A stretch of 64,000 nucleotides of DNA. Origin: Pontibacter diazotrophicus. Lineage in GTDB: Bacteria > Bacteroidota > Bacteroidia > Cytophagales > Hymenobacteraceae. The DNA is taken from positions 86,302 to 150,301 of the forward strand of contig NZ_QRGR01000021.1 of the NCBI RefSeq assembly GCF_003367245.1. The letters are read 5' to 3'. This document shows positions 40,087 through 48,404 of this stretch, one piece after another. The notes beneath the pieces are model-generated. The model saw only the letters and a program-made list of their open reading frames with translations, was not told where the DNA came from and did no database searches. The translations under genes were made by a program, and so were the position numbers. Position 1 is the stretch's first letter; each line of letters starts with the position of its first letter.

Positions 40087-40392
40087 ATGCAATCCCATAA
40101 CTACTTCGTTTATATCACAACCAACCCACGTAAAACCACTTTATATGTAGGTGTCACAAACGACCTGCCTCGCCGCCTTCAGGAGCACTTTATGAACTGT
40201 GGTAATCCGTCTACCTTTGCGGGTAAGTACTACTGTTACAATTTGATTTACTTTGAGCGCCACACCAGAATAGAGCACGCCATTGAGCGAGAGAAAGAAA
40301 TCAAAAAGTGGAGCAGAAAAAAGAAGGAAGTCCTGATTAAGACAACGAACCGATTTTGGGAATTCCTAAACCTGCAAATACAGGATGAATAA
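40087..40392 (+). CDS. GIY-YIG nuclease-domain protein
   Basis: 101 residues. VYITTNPRKTTLYVGVTNDLPRRLQEH carries the GIY-YIG pattern (YIT...YVG), the conserved Arg in RRLQEH, and a Glu in the helix HAIEREKEIKKW. It is the whole protein, one GIY-YIG domain. Such short nucleases are common beside palindromic repeats in Bacteroidota, as here. Possible role is cleavage of the palindrome (transposition or rescue). Not demonstrated. Confidence 0.85.
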   Translation: MQSHNYFVYITTNPRKTTLYVGVTNDLPRRLQEHFMNCGNPSTFAGKYYCYNLIYFERHTRIEHAIEREKEIKKWSRKKKEVLIKTTNRFWEFLNLQIQDE

Positions 40393-40417
40393 GCTCAAGC
40401 TTCTTATTCTTAGAGCA

Positions 40418-40452
40418 AAACAGCCCCGGCCAAAGTATAGCCGGGGCTGTTT
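40418..40452. terminator. Hairpin terminator, 13-bp arms
   Basis: AAACAGCCCCGGC (40418-40430) and complement (40440-40452), loop CAAAGTATA, followed by T-rich bases. It lies between the convergent GIY-YIG and SurE genes and so can serve both. Confidence 0.8.
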
Positions 40453-40494
40453 CTGTTTCAGACCAACTTGTTCATAATCAAAGGCAATGTTCTC

Positions 40495-41271
40495 TTACAA
40501 CTGCCAGCCTTCGTTCATCATGCCAATGGCGTGATGGGCTGTCATGTCGAACTGGCAAGGCACAATAGAGATGTAATTGTTTACCAGCGCCCACTCGTCA
40601 GTATCTTCGCCTTTGTCGAAATTTACGAAGCTGCCCGTCATCCAATAGTATTTGCGGTTGCGCGGGTCCAGGCGCTCGTCAAACTCCTCCTGCCACTTGG
40701 CATGCGCCTGCCGACAGATTTTGATGCCCTTAATTCTTTCCTCGCTCTTCTTGGGCAGGTTCACGTTCAGGGCGGTGTTGTCCGGAATTTTATGCTCTAA
40801 TGCCTGCAGGATAATCTTCTCCACAAACTCTTCGGTATGAGAAAAATCCGCTTCATGCCCATAGTCACAAAGCGAAAAACCAATGGAGGGCATACCCTCT
40901 ATAGCAGCTTCTATAGCTGCCGACATGGTACCAGAATACAGCACACTGATGCTGGAGTTGGAGCCATGGTTTATGCCGCTCACCACCAGGTCAGCTTTTC
41001 TATTCTTCAATACATGGTGCTTCGCCAGTTTCACACAATCTGCCGGGGTGCCGGAGCACTCATAGGCCTCCACATCCAGGTCCTCGAAGGCAATAGACCT
41101 ATCAAGTCGAAGTGTATTGCCGATGGTGATGGCATGCCCCATACCCGACTGCGGACTATCCGGTGCTACAATCACCACATCGCCCACCTTCATGGCAACT
41201 TTTACAAGTGTACGTATGCCCGGTGCGGTAATGCCGTCGTCGTTTGAGACCAATATCAGTGGTTTTGCCAT
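40495..41271 (-). CDS. surE: 5'/3'-nucleotidase SurE
   Basis: 258 residues. SurE opening LILVSNDDGITAPGIRTL (Asp-Asp metal ligands), GTPADCVKLA, SGINHGSNSS and the characteristic YSGTMSAAIEAAI. It dephosphorylates nucleoside monophosphates. Lone gene; the + gene at 41385 is divergent. Confidence 0.95.
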   Translation of the reverse strand: MAKPLILVSNDDGITAPGIRTLVKVAMKVGDVVIVAPDSPQSGMGHAITIGNTLRLDRSIAFEDLDVEAYECSGTPADCVKLAKHHVLKNRKADLVVSGINHGSNSSISVLYSGTMSAAIEAAIEGMPSIGFSLCDYGHEADFSHTEEFVEKIILQALEHKIPDNTALNVNLPKKSEERIKGIKICRQAHAKWQEEFDERLDPRNRKYYWMTGSFVNFDKGEDTDEWALVNNYISIVPCQFDMTAHHAIGMMNEGWQL

Positions 41272-41384
41272 TCTATTATTAAATTTATGTATGATAATAT
41301 TAAAGAATTCTCTTTTCGTGCTAATATACTATAACCTCCTGCTGCGCTACAAGGTTTAAATAATAAAGAAAAGACACAAGCACG

Positions 41385-42020
41385 ATGATGATAAGAAATA
41401 TGATATATGCCATCCTGTTGGGAGCGGGCATGGCTGCCTGCCTTTCGCAGCAGGAGAACGACGAAGAAACACAAGCCGAAACAATGCAACAGGAAGAGAA
41501 CCTGAGCCCAACCGGCAGTACAACAGAGCCCGCACCGATTCCGGAGCCAGCCAGTTTTGTAATAGAAAAAGGCCGGGCAGGCGATGTCGCTATTGGCATG
41601 CCCATTGATGAACTGCGCAGCAATGTACCCATGGGCTTTGCCATTAGAGATACCACCCTTATGCTGGAGGAGCAGCAGAGCACAGCCTATGTGCTCACTC
41701 CCCAGGACCAGGACAAGGGACTGTTAGTAGAGCAGCAATGTGAAGCAGAGTGCCGTGTATGGCGCATCAACGTCCTCAGCACTGATTTTAAAACACCCCA
41801 GGGACTTGGGATTGGGTCAAAGTATGGCGAGGTGAAAGAGGCCTACCCTATCGGAACAGTGGCGCTGGCAGAAGACAACTTTGTTGCTGTATCTGAGGAG
41901 GCAGGAATGAGCTTTGTGCTCGACGACACCCAACTGCCGCAGGATGCACAAGACAGAGGCAGGTATAACCCGGGAAATATTCCTGCCAACACACTGGTAA
42001 AACGCATCATATTATATTAG
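41385..42020 (+). CDS. Lipoprotein of unknown function
   Basis: 211 residues. Signal peptide with lipobox LGAGMAACLSQ. After a Glu/Gln/Thr/Pro-rich linker (to about 55), a globular part begins FVIEKGRAGDVAIGMPIDELRSNVP, with LLVEQQCEAECRVWRINVLS (two Cys) and a final NPGNIPANTLVKRIILY. The pattern 'GDVAIGMPIDEL... GIGSKYGEVKEAYP' is typical of small lipoproteins with two similar half-domains. No defined family. Confidence 0.7.
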   Translation: MMIRNMIYAILLGAGMAACLSQQENDEETQAETMQQEENLSPTGSTTEPAPIPEPASFVIEKGRAGDVAIGMPIDELRSNVPMGFAIRDTTLMLEEQQSTAYVLTPQDQDKGLLVEQQCEAECRVWRINVLSTDFKTPQGLGIGSKYGEVKEAYPIGTVALAEDNFVAVSEEAGMSFVLDDTQLPQDAQDRGRYNPGNIPANTLVKRIILY

Positions 42021-42060
42021 TATGTTGCTATACTAAGTAGTAATACGTATTATTGTGTTT

Positions 42061-42516
42061 ATGGCATTTATCCGCTCCGACTTCCGATATAAAGACTTTG
42101 GTTTGCTGCTGTTGCGCATCGGCATCGGCACGATGTTTATTTTGCACGGCTGGCCTAAACTGGCTGGCGGCCCTGAACGCTGGGAAGCCATCGGGCATAA
42201 CATGGAGCTTATCGGCATTACTTTTGCCCCGGCATTCTGGGGTTTTATGGCGGGTTTCGCTGAGGCTGCAGGAGGTTTACTGCTGATACTGGGCCTGTTC
42301 TGGCGTGTTACCTGCCTCCTGTTATTGTTTACGATGATCATTGCCACCGCCCGCCACGTAGCAGCTGGCGACGGTTTTAACGGTTATTCGCATGCATTGG
42401 AGGCGGCTATTCTGTTCTTCTCGCTCTTCTTCATCGGCCCCGGCAGGTACAGCCTCGACAACAAGTTCTTCCCCACAGATAAATACCGCAGTCGGTTTAG
42501 CAGAATTGTGGTGTAA
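42061..42516 (+). CDS. DoxX-family membrane protein
   Basis: 151 residues from the ATG at 42061 (a GTG six bases earlier is possible). Four hydrophobic helices: GLLLLRIGIGTMFILHGWPKL, FMAGFAEAAGGLLLILGLF, LLLLFTMIIATARHVAAG, AILFFSLFFIGPGRYSLD. The DoxX pattern RIGIGTMFILHG and GRYSLD fits. Family members support thiol/redox or quinone metabolism. Spaced 40 bases from the lipoprotein. Confidence 0.85.
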   Translation: MAFIRSDFRYKDFGLLLLRIGIGTMFILHGWPKLAGGPERWEAIGHNMELIGITFAPAFWGFMAGFAEAAGGLLLILGLFWRVTCLLLLFTMIIATARHVAAGDGFNGYSHALEAAILFFSLFFIGPGRYSLDNKFFPTDKYRSRFSRIVV

Positions 42517-42664
42517 GCCTGCGATTCAAGAAATACTTCCGAAGCCTTAGCCCCAAGCTGAGGCTTTTTTTGTTGAAATCCTCCACTATGAGCATGGCAC
42601 AACACATTTCCTCTCAAAAATGCCTAATTTTACCTACTCATACACAGTACGCTAACCTGACAAC

Positions 42665-44422
42665 ATGTTAACCACTTTACTTTTAGCTGCCCTCCTATCT
42701 ACAGGAGGCCCCGGCCAAAATAAACCCGACCTGAAAACACCTTACGAGCAGGGCAACGGAAACCAAACCGCCACCTATGAGGAAGCCATCGACTGGTATC
42801 AGAAACTGGATGCCGCTTATGACGAAGTGAAAATGATGCCCTACGAGACAACAGACGTAGGTCGCCCGCTGCACCTGGTGGTGGTGTCGACAGACAAAGA
42901 CTTTGACCCGGCTTCTATACACCAGAAGAACAAACGCATCCTGCTCATCCAGAACGGCATTCACCCGGGAGAGCCCGAAGGCATTGATGCGACCATGCTG
43001 CTGGTGCGCGATTACCTGCAGGACAAAAAGCTGCGCAGGCAACTCGACAATGTGGTGCTGGCCATTATACCGGTGTACAACATCGGCGGCGCGCTTAACC
43101 GCAACAGCCACACCCGCACCAACCAGAACGGACCGGAAAGCTACGGCTTCCGGGGCAATGCCCTTAACCTGGACCTGAACCGCGACTTCATTAAAATGGA
43201 CTCCGACAACGCCAGAACCTTTCATGAGATTTTCAGGGAATGGGACCCGGATGTGTTCATGGATAACCATACTTCCAACGGCGCCGATTACCAGCACGTG
43301 ATGACGCTTATTGCCACGCAGCACAACAAGCTGCACCCGACGCTGGCAAAGTACCTCTCCGGCAAAATGGTACCGACACTGTATGCGGGTATGAAGCAGG
43401 ACAAGTTTCCGATGGTGCCCTACATGAACCACGCCGGCGACACACCAGACGAAGGCATCATTGGCTTTATGGAGTCTCCGCGTTATGCCACCGGGTATAC
43501 AACCCTCTACAACACCATTGGCTTTGTGCCCGAAACACACATGCTCAAGCCATTCGACCAGCGCGTAAAGGCTACTTACAAGCTGATGGAAAACATGATT
43601 GAGACGGTGCACCGCGATGCAAAGGAGATTGGCACACTACGCGCCCAGGCAAAGCAGGAGACGCTGCAGCAACAGAAATTCCCGCTGGACTGGAAACTGG
43701 ACACCACCAAAGTAAGCCAGATTCCTTTCCTGGGCTACGAAGCCAAATACAAGCCAAGCGAAGTAAGCGGCATCGACCGCCTGTACTACGACCGCAAGGC
43801 GCCGTACAGCAAAATGATTAACTACTACGATGAGTTTGTACCTACTGTAACGGTGGAGAAACCGGTCGCCTATATCATTCCGCAGGCCTGGGGCGAAGTG
43901 ATTGAGCGACTGAAAAAAGACGAGGTACAGCTGCAGCAACTGAAAAAAGACACCACCCTCACCCTCGACACCTACTACATCACGGATTACAAAACAGGTC
44001 AGCGCCCTTACGAAGGGCATTACCTGCATTCTGATGTGCAGGTGGAGACAAGGAACATGCCGCGCCAGTTCTTTAAGGGCGACTATGTGGTATACCTGAA
44101 CCAGCCGGCCAACCGCTTTGTGGTAGAGGTGCTGGAACCGCAGGCCACAGACTCCTACTTTAACTGGAACTTCTTCGACTCCATTCTCATGCAGAAAGAG
44201 TATTTCTCGTCTTATGTATTTGAGGACTTGGCGGCGGAATATCTAAAGAAAGACCCGGCCTTACGCCAGCGCCTCGAAGAACGAAAGAAGCAGGACCCGG
44301 GCTTCGCTAAGAACGCACGGGCCCAGTTAGACTTTGTGTACCGCAACACCCCGCATTACGAATACACGCACAATATGTACCCGGTCGGGAGACTGATGCA
44401 GGATGTGAAATTACCCTTGTAG
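42665..44422 (+). CDS. M14-family zinc carboxypeptidase
   Basis: 585 residues with a short signal peptide. Zinc site GIHPGEPEG (His, Glu), second His in VFMDNHTSNGADYQH, and the catalytic Glu region FVPETHMLKPF. C-terminal extension of about 250 residues without catalytic motifs. By family it removes C-terminal residues from peptides or cleaves peptidoglycan. Its terminator follows at 44421. Confidence 0.88.
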   Translation: MLTTLLLAALLSTGGPGQNKPDLKTPYEQGNGNQTATYEEAIDWYQKLDAAYDEVKMMPYETTDVGRPLHLVVVSTDKDFDPASIHQKNKRILLIQNGIHPGEPEGIDATMLLVRDYLQDKKLRRQLDNVVLAIIPVYNIGGALNRNSHTRTNQNGPESYGFRGNALNLDLNRDFIKMDSDNARTFHEIFREWDPDVFMDNHTSNGADYQHVMTLIATQHNKLHPTLAKYLSGKMVPTLYAGMKQDKFPMVPYMNHAGDTPDEGIIGFMESPRYATGYTTLYNTIGFVPETHMLKPFDQRVKATYKLMENMIETVHRDAKEIGTLRAQAKQETLQQQKFPLDWKLDTTKVSQIPFLGYEAKYKPSEVSGIDRLYYDRKAPYSKMINYYDEFVPTVTVEKPVAYIIPQAWGEVIERLKKDEVQLQQLKKDTTLTLDTYYITDYKTGQRPYEGHYLHSDVQVETRNMPRQFFKGDYVVYLNQPANRFVVEVLEPQATDSYFNWNFFDSILMQKEYFSSYVFEDLAAEYLKKDPALRQRLEERKKQDPGFAKNARAQLDFVYRNTPHYEYTHNMYPVGRLMQDVKLPL

Positions 44423-44467
44423 CTTAACAGGAAAAGCCACCGCAGAGGTGGCTTTTCCTGTTAAGCT
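44421..44467. terminator. Hairpin terminator, 21-bp arms
   Basis: AGCTTAACAGGAAAAGCCACC (44421-44441) and complement (44447-44467), loop GCAGA. It starts within the last codon/stop of the M14 gene. Confidence 0.85.
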
Positions 44468-44542
44468 ACTTCCAAAGTCACAAGTACTTCTTGCCAATCA
44501 ACAAGAAAGTACTGTATGTGTAAAATATTAAGCGTAGTGCTT

Positions 44543-44914
44543 TTATTTTTTATACAATAGCAGTGTCAACTCATCTATTTGTGACAACTGTTTGTCGGCA
44601 GTGACAAAAGGAAAGTCTAAGTATAATGCAGAAGCAACAACTATGGCATCTGGCAATTTAATCTTGTAGTTTTTTCTCAATGAGACTACAAGCCGCTTTA
44701 TTTCCGCATTAATGTCAATTACAGTTGCTTCTCTTATAAGCTCCTGAATGACTTTTGAGTCGTTTTCAGATAAGTTGCTATATCCTAATAGTTCTAATTC
44801 GGTGACAAATGAAATGGTGATATGCTTTCCGTCGAGAAGTTCTGCTACTGTTTCGTCACCAGAAATGAGGTATAGCAGAATATTAGTGTCTACGAAAAGA
44901 CTATTCCCACTCAT
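44543..44914 (-). CDS. PIN-domain toxin (VapC-like)
   Basis: 123 residues. PIN acidic residues: FVDTNILLY (Asp9), a Glu in VTELELLGYS, DA in LPDAIVVASAL and Asp in FVTADKQL. VapC-type ribonuclease by family. It overlaps the upstream antitoxin by 14 bases, as in type II toxin-antitoxin operons. It lies in an AT-rich island of different composition from the surroundings. Confidence 0.88.
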   Translation of the reverse strand: MSGNSLFVDTNILLYLISGDETVAELLDGKHITISFVTELELLGYSNLSENDSKVIQELIREATVIDINAEIKRLVVSLRKNYKIKLPDAIVVASALYLDFPFVTADKQLSQIDELTLLLYKK

Positions 44915-45065
44915 TTCTTAAATTCTTCTGAATCGTGAGAGGCTCTTTCTCTAACTTAACTTTCCCACAATATTTGAAAGCATTCATCCCTTTCCGAACG
45001 CTTATGCTTTCAAGTGCTTTTTGTATGCTGACTTTGTCTGTACCTTTTTTTATAACAGTTACCAT
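44901..45065 (-). CDS. Antitoxin of the PIN pair
   Basis: 54 residues, too short for most gene calls: begins MVTVIKKGTDKVSIQKALES, ends LTIQKNLRNEWE. Small basic protein with the 'VIKKGTD...KYCGK..L.KEPL..QK.LRNEWE' pattern seen before PIN toxins in Bacteroidota. It begins at the ATG at 45065 and its stop overlaps the toxin start. It should neutralise the toxin and repress the operon. Confidence 0.8.
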   Translation of the reverse strand: MVTVIKKGTDKVSIQKALESISVRKGMNAFKYCGKVKLEKEPLTIQKNLRNEWE

Positions 45066-45139
45066 GGTAAATGTGTAAATCGTAAACAGTAAATAAATAT
45101 AATAGTTTTTACTGGCATATCTTATTTTGTTTGCCTTAC

Positions 45140-45208
45140 GCCTAACGGACTTGTATATGCTCTGTGTAAGACCTTCGGCCGAAACATGAAGTATATACGT
45201 GGTTAGGG
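45140..45208 (-). other. attC-like imperfect hairpin (integron-type recombination site)
   Basis: On the minus strand it runs CCCTAAC (45208-45202) ... GTTAGGC (45146-45140), the R''/R' layout of integron attC (RYYYAAC ... GTTRRRY), 69 bp. Inner arms GTATATGCT/AGTATATAC pair (45153-45161 with 45190-45198), and TTCGGCCGAA (45174-45183) sits in the centre. The R'' first base is C, not a purine. No integrase is in the window. Confidence 0.45.
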
Positions 45209-45698
45209 TGCGTAATTTTTACTTATTTTATATCTCCATCCATTATTTACATACCCCTTGCTTTCGTTGTTAATTTTACTGGATTCTTTATGGGGTTTTG
45301 AAAAATCAATATTCAGAAACTTGTCATGTTTACTTACTGCTACATCATACAATTCTGCTGCAAACCTATTAAGTAATTTATCCTCTGTAACTAATGGCAA
45401 CTCCTTCGTTGAAGATTTTGAAAGGATTAAAATGTCATTCCATGTATTTCTGAAATTCTCTTTAGAATTGTGCTTGCTTAAAAAACTGTTTAGCAATTTG
45501 TACCCACTTCAATATCTTGTTCATTTATTGGTTCACAACTTATATTAGAATCAAATAAAAAACGGATATTTTTCTTCAGTTCTTTTTGAGTGTTTTTTGT
45601 TTAGATAATTTTTTGACTTATCAAATATTTCTTGAATGCATAAGATATTATTTGAGTATCCAGCAGAAACATTATTGGTTTATTTTATGCACCCTAAC
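45202..45698. mobile_element. Cassette-like unit bounded by inverted GTTAGGGTGC(G/A)TAA
   Basis: GTTAGGGTGCGTAA at 45202-45215 and its complement at 45685-45698 match at 13 of 14 bases. They enclose exactly the broken PIN gene, whose stop codon lies in the left copy. The left copy is also the R'' end of the attC-like hairpin. This fits a gene cassette, or alternatively a small non-autonomous transposon. Confidence 0.45.
45203..45672 (-). pseudogene. PIN-domain gene broken by a stop and two frameshifts
   Basis: The ATG at 45672 begins MFLLDTQIISYAFKKYL, a PIN-domain opening, but stops at 45601-45603. The frame continues with RFLFDSNI. A one-base shift then gives SCEPINEQDIEVGT, and a second shift gives LLNSFLSKHNSKENF through to a final NNGWRYKISKNYAP at 45203. 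The last frame carries a PIN-like end (NTWNDILIL, LPLVTEDKLLNRFA). At least three lesions. The fragment is flanked by inverted GTTAGGGTGC copies at 45202-45215 and 45685-45698. Confidence 0.7.
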
Positions 45699-45910
45699 TA
45701 TAATATGAACGGAGTTATTCCGCTTATTTGCACTATTTATGAGAGGGGGTCTCTATTCTTCTATTATTTTATACTACTTTCTTAGGTTATAACCCATATC
45801 CAAAGTTAATCTTTCCCTTTTAGTTAAAAACATGGCTTATAGCTCCTAATTAAGCTGATAATTTGTACTCATCCTATATAGAAACTATCTTCTTAAGATA
45901 AACAACTCTA

Positions 45911-46699
45911 CTATACTTCTATTTCACCGGACAAATAAGCAACCGCCCTGCCGGTTATTTTCACCCTGTCTCCCAGGAACTCACACCTCAAATCACCCTG
46001 CCTTGCCGACACCTGCTTGGCGCTTAATACCTTCTTACTCAGCTTTTGGCTCCAGAACGGGGTAAGCGTTGTATGGGCAGAACCTGTTACCGGGTCTTCG
46101 TCGATACCCACCTGGGGGCAGAAAAATCGTGACACAAAATCCACTTCATCGCCGGGGGCAGTCACGATGACGCCGCGCGCTTCTACGGATGCCAATGTTC
46201 TGAAGTCGGGCGCTAAACCCTCTATATCCTTTTGAGTCTGGAAGAGCAGCAGGTAATCAGTCCTGCCTTTGTAGACTTCTGCCGGTGTAACTCCTAAAGC
46301 ACTTACCAGCGCCTGCGGTGCCTCTACCCGCTGGTACACATCTGCAGGAAAATCCAGTGTCAGCTCCTCTCCCGCTTTGTCCACTGTCAATAGTCCGCTT
46401 TTTCTTGATTGGAAGTTGATGGTGTTAGAGGGATGGTTGTAAAAGTGAAACAACACATGCGCCGCTGCCAAGGTAGCATGCCCGCAAAGATCTACCTCCA
46501 CCGTAGGAGTGAACCATCTTATCTCGTAATCTCTTCCGTTCTGCACCACAAAAGCTGTTTCTGCCAGGTTATTTTCTGCCGCAATCTGCTGCATTGTCTT
46601 GTCCTCCAGCCATTCGTTCAGTACACACACGGCAGCAGGATTGCCATGAAACACTTTGTCTGTAAAGGCATCTATCTGGTATAGTTTTATTTTTTTCAT
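45911..46699 (-). CDS. PhzF-family isomerase-like protein
   Basis: 262 residues. HGNPAAVCVLNEWL near the start, NLAETAFVVQ with the family's catalytic Glu, VDLCGHATLAAAHVLF and the second-half Gly-rich DPVTGSAHTTL. PhzF fold with two similar halves. By family it isomerises small cyclohexadiene or amino acid derivatives, but most members are uncharacterised. Lone gene. Confidence 0.9.
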   Translation of the reverse strand: MKKIKLYQIDAFTDKVFHGNPAAVCVLNEWLEDKTMQQIAAENNLAETAFVVQNGRDYEIRWFTPTVEVDLCGHATLAAAHVLFHFYNHPSNTINFQSRKSGLLTVDKAGEELTLDFPADVYQRVEAPQALVSALGVTPAEVYKGRTDYLLLFQTQKDIEGLAPDFRTLASVEARGVIVTAPGDEVDFVSRFFCPQVGIDEDPVTGSAHTTLTPFWSQKLSKKVLSAKQVSARQGDLRCEFLGDRVKITGRAVAYLSGEIEV

Positions 46700-47033
46700 C
46701 TGTTGATATCTGTTCGTTTCATTGTTAATGTTAGGTAGGGTTTACTCTTTTGCTCCACTTTGAAGGTTGGGCCGTTTCATTTTACATTTTTTGTCATCCT
46801 GTAAAGGATCTTGTGGGCCAGTAGCGAGAGCTTAACCTCCCGGGGGTAGGAGCCCTCTATTTCAACCAAGTTTCTTAACAGAATGACAGTAAATCAGCTT
46901 CATATTCTATAATAAAACCGCCCTACCTTCAAAGGGGGGCCTTTCACAAACTCACTCTTTTTAGCTTAGGTCAGTAGTAACAAGAAGAGCCACCTCGGCG
47001 GTGGCTCTTCTTGTTACTACTTATGGTATTTAG
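46700..47033. other. Intergenic region with a GTCATCCTGTAAGGATCTTGT-type repeat
   Basis: Contains TTGTCATCCTGTAAAGGATC near 46792-46811 and ACAGAATGACAGTAAAT near 46878, the arms of a degenerate palindromic family also seen at 60226-60299. The hairpin at 46974-47020 follows. No gene. Confidence 0.6.
46974..47020. terminator. Hairpin terminator, 21-bp arms
   Basis: GTAGTAACAAGAAGAGCCACC (46974-46994) and complement (47000-47020), loop TCGGC. It lies 14 bases after the stop codon of the Dabb gene (-). Confidence 0.8.
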
Positions 47034-47450
47034 TTATACATCCACCGAATCATACACCACAACCTTATCCCATAGGTGAGAATAATTCTCCACAAACTTC
47101 AGGTGTACCGGATGCTTCTGATACACTTCCTGCTCTTCCAGATTATTGAAGAACAACAGCCAGGAAACGTCATACCCCCTTTCAATTACATCGCGGTTGG
47201 TATTGGCTGGCACGCCTATACGCGCCAGTTGTATGGCCTTTATGTTTTTCAGGGTATTCAGGCCTTCTATTAATTTCGCTTTATCTTCCGCAGAACCCGG
47301 GTTCTTGAGCCAGAAATAAACATGATGCACAAAATCGCCTTGCTGTTTCTGCTTGCCTAAAACCGGCATCATTCCAAAGAAACCGGCAAGAGATAAAGAG
47401 GTGCTGTTGCCAAGGAAGGACCTTCTGGATAGCTTTTTCATATAGTTCAT
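47034..47450 (-). CDS. Dabb-family (stress-responsive A/B barrel) protein, Tat-exported
   Basis: 138 residues. N-terminal twin-arginine signal KKLSRRSFLGNSTSLSLAG (Tat), so a folded protein is exported. The mature part is a Dabb domain: FVHHVYFWLKNPGSAEDKAKLIEGL, ...RGYDVSWLLFFNNLEEQEVY..HPVHLKFVENYSHLWDKVVVYD. The active site is not defined. Start may be the Met at 47441. Confidence 0.85.
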   Translation of the reverse strand: MNYMKKLSRRSFLGNSTSLSLAGFFGMMPVLGKQKQQGDFVHHVYFWLKNPGSAEDKAKLIEGLNTLKNIKAIQLARIGVPANTNRDVIERGYDVSWLLFFNNLEEQEVYQKHPVHLKFVENYSHLWDKVVVYDSVDV

Positions 47451-47661
47451 TTTATCGCGCTTTCAATTTAATAGATGTAATTTAAACCTGCTCCTGCAAT
47501 CCCATCTGTTTCAAAGCATGAAGTAAACAATATTTCCGGACAATTCCGATGTTACAGGTCTACCAGCCTCTCCTTCTACTCCAATTCAGCAGATAGCACC
47601 CGCAAAGAGGTAAACAAATCTTTACATGCCCCGGTATTATTTCTCATAAAGCAGCTATACT

Positions 47662-48174
47662 ATGAAAGAACAAACTGTAACCCCTCTACACCTTCAGCCG
47701 CACGGCAACATACCGAATAATCCCCAATTGCCCCTCCTGCTTTACCGGCAGGTGTTCTCTGACAGCAATAACCTGGAGCACCAGTTCAAAGAGGCTTTTG
47801 CACAGCACAACTGGCGCGGCAGCTGGACCAATGGCGTTTTCGACTATCACCACTACCACAGCAAATCGCATGAGGTATTAGGCGTGGCGGCAGGCTCGGC
47901 TACTATCGTTTTTGGCGGGCCCGGAGGAGAGGAAGTAGACGTAAAGGCAGGCGATATGGTGGTGCTGCCTGCTGGCACCGGCCATTGCCGCAAGAGCGCC
48001 TCCTCTGATTTTAGTGTGGTAGGCGCCTACCCAGGCGGGCAGGAAAACTACGATATCTGCACCCAGGACGACGACATGGAAAAAAAGAGACAGAATATAC
48101 AGCAGGTGCCATTGCCTAGTGCAGATCCTGTAGCGGGGAAAGAAGGCCCGCTGCTACAGCACTGGAAACAGTAA
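47662..48174 (+). CDS. Cupin-domain protein
   Basis: 170 residues. Cupin metal motif HHYHSKSHEVLGVAAG (His, His, Glu) and the second half AGDMVVLPAGTGHCR with the last His. The 'mannose-6-P isomerase-like' single-cupin fold. Enzyme activity unknown. Lone gene. Confidence 0.85.
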   Translation: MKEQTVTPLHLQPHGNIPNNPQLPLLLYRQVFSDSNNLEHQFKEAFAQHNWRGSWTNGVFDYHHYHSKSHEVLGVAAGSATIVFGGPGGEEVDVKAGDMVVLPAGTGHCRKSASSDFSVVGAYPGGQENYDICTQDDDMEKKRQNIQQVPLPSADPVAGKEGPLLQHWKQ

Positions 48175-48357
48175 ATATAGATGCCAACTTATAAACCGGA
48201 GGCCGCTTTATTTTCCCTTTTACTGGCGCAAGCTTTTAAACTTGTGTTTAATAATAATGTCGGGTTTGTACCCTAACTGGGCCAGAGGCTCAATGATAAC
48301 TCACACTCACGAGGGCTTTGAAAAATGAAACAGTCCTCGCTTACTTACCAGAGAAAT

Positions 48358-48404
48358 GCTTGCTTAATGCGAATGCTATGATTTAGCATTCGCATTAAGC
48401 AAGC
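48358..48404. terminator. Hairpin overlapping the 3' end of the dipeptidase gene
   Basis: 20-bp arms GCTTGCTTAATGCGAATGCT (48358-48377) and complement (48385-48404), loop ATGATTT. The right arm is the last codons of the dipeptidase (LLNANA) and the stop lies in the left arm and loop. No long T run follows on the minus strand. Confidence 0.65.

Noticed and set aside
42695..43612. 305-residue minus-strand frame inside the M14 peptidase gene
   Set aside because: Fully overlaps a gene with zinc-site and signal-peptide evidence; Val/His-rich composition is typical of an antisense shadow.
44480..44515. AGTACTTCTTGCC-like inverted repeat downstream of the PIN toxin as a second attC
   Set aside because: It forms a hairpin (AAGTACTTCTTG/CAAGAAAGTACT) but has no GTTRRRY or RYYYAAC core, so it does not meet the attC pattern.
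45258..45548. Plus-strand 96-residue frame over the PIN pseudogene
   Set aside because: No domain; the minus strand carries PIN-like motifs in successive frames, which explains the open frame better.
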